Source of the DNA: Parelaphostrongylus tenuis
Lineage: Eukaryota > Nematoda > Chromadorea > Rhabditida > Metastrongylidae
NCBI GenBank assembly: GCA_019055375.1
Contig: JAHQIW010000448.1
Location: 1 to 64,000, forward strand
Length of the DNA: 64,000 nucleotides
Direction of reading: 5' to 3'
In this document: positions 56,171-64,000 of the stretch, piece by piece
Layout: each line of letters begins with the position of its first letter
Position numbering within the stretch: the first letter of the stretch is position 1
Made by a program: the position numbers and the translations under genes
Notes under the pieces: generated by a model
Told to the model about the DNA's origin: nothing
The model's database searches: none
The model's input: the letters and a program-made list of their open reading frames with translations, nothing else

Positions 56171-57310
56171 CACTCATTCAGTGTACTCAGTGGAAAACTT
56201 TCAGTGGTTCATCTCATATCTTCAAGTGTTTAATAACGAAAAATCGGGAAATTTCGATAAGCTGTCTTCTTATAATAAGTGATCATTTTGAAACGCTTCA
56301 CATCTTAGATTTCTAAAGTGATTAGGGAATAAACAAAGTGGTAGACATTCAACATGTTCCTATTCGTTAGGTAGTGGTTTCCTTCTGGTCACATGGGACA
56401 GCCACTGTTAGTGACACCACTTAGCGGAAAAAAGTTACTCTGCATAGAACTTCTAACCCTTCACCTGAGTCTTGATGCATTATAAGATTATTTAAAAATA
56501 CCATTTTGAAGCAAGTGCCTATGCATTCTTTATGGAAGTAACACAACTCAGAGCATTAGCAAGCATCATGTTCGTGTTGCAGCCGATTGAGCTATGGAGG
56601 TGCTGCTCTTTGATACCAGCAACTATTAATTAGTACTCCAACACTTTGGAGATAACACAGTAGAAAAAGTCAGCTATCGATTTATAGAAGTGATATGTAA
56701 AAAACTAGTAAAAACCTTCCACGAAGAGTTTCGAAGGTAGCAGTTAAGGAGTTATAATGAAGTGCTTAGGTCTAGATATCATCGACATAGGTTAGAGAGA
56801 GGAAAACTTGACTTGATTTCAGTATGTTAGAGAGAACTATCCCTATCTGGCATTCTGTTTCGTCTGCTTCGCGTTGGTTTTTTAATGAAAGCCGAATCGA
56901 AGTAAATGTGTGATTCCATGTTGTAGCGGTTTTGTGCTGTTTCAGCCAAATTTTTACATCTCTTTGTACCTTTAGTACAGTGTTACTAAGTCAACGAATT
57001 TCAACCACTGCCCTCACAAACTGTTCCATCCACTAACACGCGCGCAAAAATCTTCCACGACATTATTTTATAAGGGCAATGATGAGTAAACCGACTCTTC
57101 GCGTTGTGCTTCACATCGCCAGAATCTGACGACTGTCAGAGGAACACTGTAAAAGGAATAATTAGTGTATTTACTCGAATAAAACTATCGTGGCTTTTAC
57201 GAAAGCGAAACCACCGAAGCGCTGGTTATAACAATAGAGTTTCATAAAAACATTGTGCAAACTGACTTTTCAAACCAAAGCTTGATGATCTTTGATCAAT
57301 AAAAAAACGA
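56171..57310. other. no recognisable gene
   Basis: AT-rich spacer without supported features. Confidence 0.4.
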
Positions 57311-57316
57311 GTTTTC

Positions 57317-57940
57317 ATGTTTTTGGTTTTGAACAACACAATGCAAAACACTTGCAAGCACGAAAAGGCTTGCAAGGAGAGCATTATGGTGCCATACCTA
57401 CATAATGAAGTACCTTTTACACTACCTTTCATAACAGACCAAATAAGCGCCACTATTAGTAATTATCTACAAAACAGAGGTCTGGGAAATTGTGCAATAA
57501 TTGTAGAAATTCCCCTAAAATGTTGCAGCGCTAATTGGTTCGGAGCCGCTTGATATGACCGTCTATATAATACAAAGAACTGTGTGATTTGTTCAAATAG
57601 AAAAGACTGCGACTGAATGAGCATAGATAATAGATACCTGAACTCTTGTAAGATATGCGGTGACGAGTACATAGGCGAAGCATATAGATCATCCGCATTC
57701 AAAAACACCTAGACGGAAAGTTGGAAAAAGATTCAAACAAAGCAATAGGTACACTCAGGATACATTGGAATATCGATGGGACTTCGCGGTAGTAGCTAAA
57801 ATCCTAAGGCATGAATCAAAAACGGGGCCAAAAGCCCTTCAAGCTTTTTGGATAAATTTTAGGAACCCACAAATGAGAAAAAAGGGAACAGTGCCTCAAC
57901 ATAATCACATGGTACCCTACCTCGGACTGATTGTCTAGTC
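57317..57940 (+). mobile_element. Penelope-like element, RT end to endonuclease
   Basis: Plus strand. 57317-57553 encodes the segment between RT and nuclease: V-P-F-T-L-P-F-I-T-D-Q-I-S-A-T-I, then L-G-N-C-A-I-I-V-E-I-P. After a stop come Y-D-R-L-Y-N-T-K-N-C-V-I-C-S-N and K-I-C-G-D-E-Y-I-G-E-A-Y near 57650-57690, then frame changes to L-R-I-H-W-N-I, A-K-I-L-R-H-E-S-K-T-G-P-K-A-L-Q-A-F-W-I-N and R-N-P-Q-M-R-K. The nuclease blocks keep their order despite stops, including the Y-I-G, the Leu-Glx-Ala-Phe-Trp-Ile position (here Gln for Glu) and the Asn-Pro block. Confidence 0.82.
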
Positions 57941-58094
57941 TGGCTATCGGCTGACACCCTTGTCCGATATGACCTAGTGACATGGGTGCTTGTTCATACG
58001 TCATCCCACGAAAAGAACGTCGGTAGTTCCTGGACTAGATAACACAGTAAGTGATTGTTCTCAATTAAAATATATGAATGTTATACATTTTCAT

Positions 58095-59096
58095 TCTACC
58101 ACAGACCTCAACCGTCGTCTCATTGATCGTCGGGTGACTGAAGCGGTCACCAGCAGCACTTCCGTTTTTTCCAATCATGTGCATGAGTAGCGAAGCGGGT
58201 CTTTCTCGCTCTAGGGATTCGTTCACAATTATATCTTTCATTTAGGCTTTTTCTGAAGAAACTGGACCATCGTGTTTGTGGCCTTCCTATGGAGCGCTTG
58301 ACATCCTAAGGAATCCAGTCGGCGACGGCTCTCATCCATCGGTTATCGCTGAAACGGATTACGTGTGCGGCCCCACCTTATTTTCGATAGCCTGGCGTGT
58401 AGAGTGGCGTCCTTGATCTTCGGCCGTTGAGGTAGGTTGGAACTTCGGATCCTTTCTCTCATTTGCGAGATACGGGATACTCCTAGCATCGATCTTTCGA
58501 CTACGCGTTCGATAACGCCAAGTGATCTTTCATCCTGCTTACGTAGCGACCAGGTTTCTGTTGCACACGTTAGAGCAGGAATAATCGTCGAGTCGAAGAG
58601 GTGGGCACGGAGTCGGATATTCTTGGTCCTCTTAACTACATCCTTGATGCTCTTGAACGTTCCCTAAGCCGCTCGTTTTTCCTGCTCAGCTCTGGAGCCA
58701 GGTTGATCATCATGTTGATTTCACTACCTAGATACACGTAAATGGAGCGTTCGGAGATTGTCGTTCCGTTGAGCGTGAATGCTGCATTCGAAACCCATTC
58801 GTTCCTCATAAACATTGTTTTCGTTAGATTCAGTTGAAGGCTTATCTATCCACATTCGTTATCGAAATAGCTCAACATTCGTTCTGTTTGGCTGATGTTT
58901 GGTGTTTCGAGAACGATATCGTCAGCGAAGCGAAGATGGTTTGATTGTCGACGTCGATTTCCACTCCCATATCGTCCCAATCAAATGTTCGCACAGCATT
59001 TTGGAGGGTGGCAGTGAATAATTTTGGCAAAATTGTATCGCCCTGTCTAATCCCTCTTCTTACATCGATGGTGATATTGCTGTAGAATGGATAGTA
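58095..59096 (-). mobile_element. RTE 3' half adjoining duplication copy 2
   Basis: Minus strand from N-I-T-I-D-V-R-R-G-I-R-Q-G-D (near 59080) through L-R-F-A-D-D-I-V (near 58910, catalytic motif intact), Y-V-Y-L-G-S-E-I, A-L-T-x-A-T-E-T-W-S to the family 3' end near 58100. Frameshifts separate these blocks. Its 5' break at 59096 abuts the left end of the duplicated block. Confidence 0.85.
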
Positions 59097-60968
59097 AGGG
59101 AAATTTTCTACACATTGATATGCTCTTCTTGCTTCCAGCGATTTATACTCGTGATAAAAATGAAGGACAAAGGCGAGTGGGAAATAAAATTTTGCCCTAT
59201 ATTACAACGTTGTAAAAAAGTGTCTTGAAATAGTGGGAACGCAGAGTTATAGCCAGAGATTTAAGCTCTCTATTGATTACTAACACACCTACGAAAATTT
59301 TCTGCCCAGCGAATGAGATCGACTCAAAAATTTGTCTCCTCCTAACATATGTGTACCGAAAAGGTTTTATGCTTCACTTCTCAGCAACTTTTTCCAAGCT
59401 TTAGAGCCAGTCTTGTTACTCTTTCGGAATTTTTCTTTTTCCTTTTTGTCTCGGGTTGAAAATTTTAACTACATCTCGGCATCACTTACAAATGTTATTG
59501 GAGAAGAAAATATCCTTTTGTGTTGTCCACACTAAACTTTAGTTTTGATTTCTCTGCTGGGAGTAGATGAGACGTGAAAGGAGAGTCGTGAGTGCAAAGC
59601 TAGAGTAACGCACAGAACATAACGATATCCTTCTATTCTGTTCAGGAAACGATATTGCAGAAACGTAATGTTGTGGAGAGGTCGTGACCCTTTTGATGGT
59701 ATTCAGCGTTGTCTGGCCTCGACCAAAGTTATATTTGGCAGATAATGATATCTGTTGCAGAACGTTGTAAATACAGATATCACTCAGACATATAAGATGA
59801 ACACTAATCTGTGAGCGCTCTCATCATCACCTTTTCTATCAAAGCTGTTTATCTGAAATGACTATGAAAATGATATCATTACTTCTCGAGAAGCTCGTAG
59901 AATACGGTAGAAGAGGCAGGGTTCCGTGGTACAAATTCTTGAACTTTCGTAGCATTAGCTTCAAGTCACAAAGCGAATCACCATCTTAAAGCGAACCGTA
60001 TTTTAGTTTGATATAAGTGGCTGTGGAGAAATTATGTGAAACAGCCTTTGTTTTAGAAGAGGAAATGTCAGAACACTGACCGAGTATTACTATTACAATA
60101 TCCTCGTGCTATCTTGTAATCTTGGTAAATTTGCAACACTTGCTTGTGAGAAACATTTATTCCTTTTTACTAGCTAAAGTAAATGAAACGCACTACTAAC
60201 ATGATTTTATGTGCCAACACTTTCCGCTGTGGTTGCTCAGATAGGAATTGAAATATTTATTGCATGACTTCCGCCACCAAAAGCAAAGAAACTTCATATC
60301 CATTTTAGGCTTGAAATCAGCTTTGTGAAATCTTTCGAACTAGCAGGTAGCTCAATTCTTCCTGGTGATATGACTCTCGCTCGTTATCGTGTAGATCCAT
60401 ATTCGAGTTTACATGTCGTCAAAAAATAAACCATTTCTGTCAATGATGAAGCGCTGAACAGACTAATGCCTTCAGGCTAACATTGTTTTGCCATTTGTTT
60501 GATGCTACATTTATTCAGAGCTTTACCGACTCTTCATATTGTTACCAAGAAAATTTTCGCTGCTAACTGATTGAACAGGAGTCCTTTTGCAACGCCCAGA
60601 TTCTTGGATGATCCGTATCGCCCCGATCGCACCATGGATCTCAAGAAAAAAAAATGTGAAATATATCTGAAATATTTTCACGGCTTTATTGCTGTTGGGC
60701 GACTATAGTAGCCGAAAAATGTCGAGTTTCTACACAGTTTTGATGTGTAGAAAAATCAGAAGAAAATTTATCTGACAAATTTCGTTTTTACGGATGATGA
60801 ATCAAAGGTACAGTTATCAGCATGAAAATGTCAGCATTTATAATGGAAATTTATGATGGCTGAAAGAAGCTGAATAAGCAGCTCAAAGCTGTTTTGATTG
60901 CATTGCTAAGCGACAAGCAATTCTGCCACGTAATTGTTCGCGTTTCCATTATCTGTTTTTGAAATCAG

Positions 60969-61068
60969 GAAGCGTTAATGATTGAAAAAATAGATGAAAC
61001 GTTAAGTATGCAAGTATGTATACCAGACGTCGAAAGCAGGGACCAAATGTTGGACATTGAAATTGCAG
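60969..61068 (+). pseudogene. candidate host exon in duplicated block, copy 2
   Basis: A 100-nt segment with gaaatcag acceptor and g|gtacgcc donor. The open frame reads E-K-I-D-E-T-L-S-M-Q-V-C-I-P, then V-E-S-R-D-Q-M-L-D-I-E-I-A. Length, frame and both splice sites match 14484-14583, so the segment was probably coding when the block duplicated. Confidence 0.35.
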
Positions 61069-62559
61069 GTACGCCGCGCCTGGCTACAAAGCGATCACGA
61101 CAAAATGCTCGCTTAACCGAAAAAGAAACGCGACGAAGAAACAAGTACACTTTCCATATTTGGAGAACTGACTTTGGAGGGAGTTAATTGGCCTTGAAGG
61201 CGAAACCGTCGAAAAGTCAGTTAGTGTTTTAATGCACAACGTTTTCATGTGGTGCATTAACTGCATAATACTGACCACGTATATGCTTAACAAAAAAAAA
61301 ACTAAGTAAATATAAAAAACACGGTCAAATAAATTAGGGAGAGTACATTTAAGGTCCAGTGAAAGATTTAGTGAAATCTCGGGAAGGATATCACCGGTCC
61401 GAAGCCACCTCAGTTTCCAAGTTTTGCTCATTTCTCAGCACTGTCGTTGTGAGGTAAGTATAATTTGAAAAAAATTTGCCTTCACAGGTACATGAAATTT
61501 GGGCAGAACTGGATGATGCTATCGAGATCTGGGAAGCAACAATTCTACTACTTGAGCTGATTTGAACGCAGGTAAGGAAGGCCATTCTCCAATCCTAGCT
61601 GTTTGCGCCCAGTCAGCAGATCAGAGAGTTCAGTCTCGGGTCCAATGTGCCGAGGATATTTCATTTTGCATAAATGACTCTGTCATGAACCACTGACAAA
61701 TGTTTAGTGAGTAGTCGAGCTTAAACGTCAATGAGCCTCTCGGATAGGTGTTAATCTTTGAATGTGGAAACCATTAAAAAGTTCTGTTCATCCACTTCAT
61801 TTTTATTTTGACTTATTACATAGAGCGCAAAGGTATTGCGTAGTGCCAACAAGTGAATTTAGAATTCTAATGCACAAAGTTTTCACGTTTATTCAGAAAA
61901 GGACTAGAGAGGAGACACCAAATTTTATGAAAACACTACAAATTGAAAAGCCTTTAGCTTGCGAAGCCTCATTTTTTAGGACAATACGTTCGAAACTTCT
62001 CTGTCGCCACTTATGAAAACAACTACAGTACTTTTGAGGTGCAGCTAATTTATCACCTTTCGACGTTTCGAAGTCCTGACAGGAGTATGCTAATATGGAG
62101 AACCGTCACAAATTCTCCTTTGTTCCTTGGTAAAGAGGAAAAATGGGCCACTGGCGATTTCTGTATAATGATCGTTTATTCTACATAGTTAACAATTATA
62201 TTACCTTACGGTCTATTTGCTTTAGAAATGTTGAGGTAAAATTATTTCCAAGGTGGAAGACGATCTTGTTTGTTATTAAAGTTCTTTTTGTCCGTGGAAG
62301 TTTTATGAGATATCGAGATATTGCAGCGAACAACTATTGTCACTAGTGATCTATGCTTTTATTACGTTGATCAGTGTTCATCAGCTTTCCAGCATTTTCA
62401 GCAGTAGATGATAAAAGAACACGTTCACCAGCTCACAAAGTTATTTGCCACTCGGGCGTTTGTGTCTGTGAAGTTTCGCACCCTTCGTCGGTGACTACTC
62501 AACGAGGAAATTGAGTAATTTTGTGAAAATATTGGCGTAAGCCAAAATCTCCATTACCC

Positions 62560-62841
62560 TAAAACGTTAGAAATGAATTTTGGATCGCATAGCAAAAACT
62601 CCATTTCAAAACACTCACCGTTTTGATGTTTGTCTCTCCCAATTAATTATTCATTGGAAACCAGCCGCTTATGGTCAGTGCATCAGTGGGATGTGCCTAA
62701 CTCAGGCCGGAATGATCAGCCTGAGGTATGGTTCGAGGTCACGCGTGATTACGAGGCACTCCTCTTTTCGGTTCATTTTTTAGCCTTTGAATGAATCTAA
62801 AGTTTCCACGTAATTACAGTATGTAATGGTAATCCCCTACT
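62560..62841 (-). mobile_element. Penelope-like element 3' remnant, truncated
   Basis: Counterpart of the PLE at the end of duplication copy 1. The endonuclease tail (62790-62700) and part of the 3' UTR remain, but the hammerhead-like motif region is deleted. Confidence 0.72.
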
Positions 62842-62849
62842 AAGCACTT

Positions 62850-63495
62850 ATTGTTAAAATTTTTTGCTAGTGCATAACAAATCATAAACATGGTTGTAAA
62901 ATCTTATGGACGCCGAATATAGCTGAATGAGTAGCTTCGCATAGCTCTAATGAATGGATTAGCAATGAGCTGTATTTCCAGACCATTTTTCTCGCACTTT
63001 CCTTGCATCATCGCAGTCATAGAGCAAGGCTGTTAAAAATATAAATTCTGCAGTTATTTACTTTTCGCTTTACCACATCGGCAACACAAGAAGCTGAAGT
63101 ATAAGCATACAACGAGAAAAGTAACAACGCGGCATAACGGATATTGTCAATATTTCATAGCACTCTGACTATTGTCTTCAAGAATCACTACTCATCGAAG
63201 TATTGCAATACCATGCTGCAATAAATCTTGGGCGACACGAAAAGAGGGACCTTTTCTTTCATGAGAGCTCTAGAAAGGTCTAGTACAACGAAGTATTTCC
63301 TCAGAAGCACTCAAAAAGCTTGATAGTGGCCCATGGCGCAACTTCGCACCTAAATCACTAAGAGTTTCAAGACTGGCATGTTCTCACTTTTATCGTCTAT
63401 GACCGATTTAGATGGGGAGATTGAAAACTTTGATCTTCTTTCAAACTGAAAAGAATCTGATTTGATAAGAACAAATTTTTCGTCACTTACTTATT
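62850..63495. other. no recognisable feature
   Basis: AT-rich spacer up to the tRNA-like sequence. Confidence 0.4.
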
Positions 63496-63498
63496 AGC

Positions 63499-63840
63499 GG
63501 AGGCGCCGTCGCCGAGTAGTTGGGATACTTATCGCGGTGCGCATGGGGACGAACCCCACTTTTTTACAGTCGAAGGCACTTAACCCTTTGACTTCAACAG
63601 ACCCAAATCTGAGTGTCTAGCTGGCAAGGGTGGACTATCTGCCTCACCTTCTCTGCCACTCTCACCCTAGCATGAACAGCTCCACCTCTTCCTCTGCGAC
63701 TGCAGCCCCCTCCCTCCCTCCACCTACTTGTGAATCACTGTCTGTCTCACTCCTACTGTGTCAGTCGACACTCGTCCATCGGGAAGAAGTTACTGGTTCG
63801 ACCCCCTACCACAACATTTCACTGTGGTTTTTTGATACTA
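63499..63840 (+). mobile_element. possible SINE with tRNA-Ser-like head
   Basis: 63499-63560 has an A-box-like 'gtcgccgagtagttggga' and a B-box-like 'gggacgaaccccac'. A CT-rich body follows, and a second B-box-like 'ggttcgaccccct' lies near 63796. It is not a complete tRNA because the acceptor stem does not pair. It is the only copy in the window, so the SINE call is tentative. Confidence 0.4.
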
Positions 63841-64000
63841 TCTTTTTGTTTTCACTACAATATGCTCGAATCGTTGACACACCATATGTCATATAGTAAC
63901 ACCGCAACACAAAGATCAATGTGTATAATTTATTTATCATCACTATTCAACAATCTGTAACTTATAGCAAGAAATTTCAATAATCTGGAACTTCTAACGA

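Larger units (their letters stand above)
59098..62841 (+). repeat. segmental duplication, copy 2
   Basis: Collinear partner of 12535-17420 (see that entry). Copy 2 is uninterrupted at the RTE insertion point: sequence around 61200-61280 runs straight from the 'cNaaaNgtcagtt' string into 'gtggtgcattaactgcat'. Many small indels between the copies show the duplication is not recent. Confidence 0.8.

Noticed and set aside
1..64000. CRISPR arrays, bacterial operons or ribosome binding sites
   Set aside because: Intron-containing genes, SINEs, RTE and PLE elements show this is nuclear DNA of an animal; no regularly spaced short repeats were seen.

Overview
The window reads as gene-poor nuclear DNA from a strongylid (probably hookworm-type) nematode. 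It is AT-rich and has short introns ending in TTTCAG-like acceptors and probable spliced-leader acceptors a few bases upstream of start codons. It is packed with broken RTE-clade non-LTR retrotransposons and Penelope-like elements (PLEs) of the kind common in hookworm genomes. The species call is inference from repeat and splice style; no species-specific marker was tested.

Layout. 0-12.4 kb is mostly RTE fragments in both orientations plus a near-palindromic pair of PLE endonuclease remnants at 2.2-3.2 kb. The best reverse transcriptase ORF lies at 9.98-11.09 kb. 12.5-17.4 kb is a segmental block repeated at 59.1-62.8 kb; only the first copy carries an RTE insertion. 17.7-34 kb holds a decayed secreted-protein exon pair, tRNA-derived SINEs, a PLE N-terminal fragment fused to an RTE, an open GIY-YIG endonuclease ORF (27.4 kb) and ribozyme-bearing repeats. 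37.3-45.3 kb is an inverted pair of mariner-derived arms surrounding a five-exon secreted-protein gene copy (38.76-41.05 kb). 45.4-47.4 kb is a nearly full-length but decayed PLE. 50.5-50.9 kb is an internally deleted mariner. 52.95-54.70 kb is a second five-exon secreted-protein copy on the minus strand. 54.3-56.2 kb has more ribozyme repeats, and 57.3-59.1 kb more PLE and RTE.

Two things stand out. First, a dispersed repeat of about 330 bp carries hammerhead ribozymes. Two copies of one sequence (29.2 and 29.5 kb) and one divergent copy (54.4 kb) look intact; a fourth (19.2 kb) has one mismatch in stem III. Stem I and stem II differ between loci with pairing retained, and one locus has direct repeats about 330 bp apart. 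This is the architecture of retrozymes, and PLE fragments that could supply a reverse transcriptase lie nearby. Second, a paralogous family of small predicted secreted proteins is present four times. The two fuller copies share four intron positions, a signal-peptide exon ending in a C-G-x-x-P-x-G-Q motif, and spliced-leader-like acceptors. All copies carry frameshifts or stops in this sequence, so they are either pseudogenes or affected by sequencing errors.

No intact conserved housekeeping gene was recognised. Other candidate host exons (30.9-31.1, 47.5-48.3 and 14.5/61.0 kb) are supported only by splice sites and open frames.
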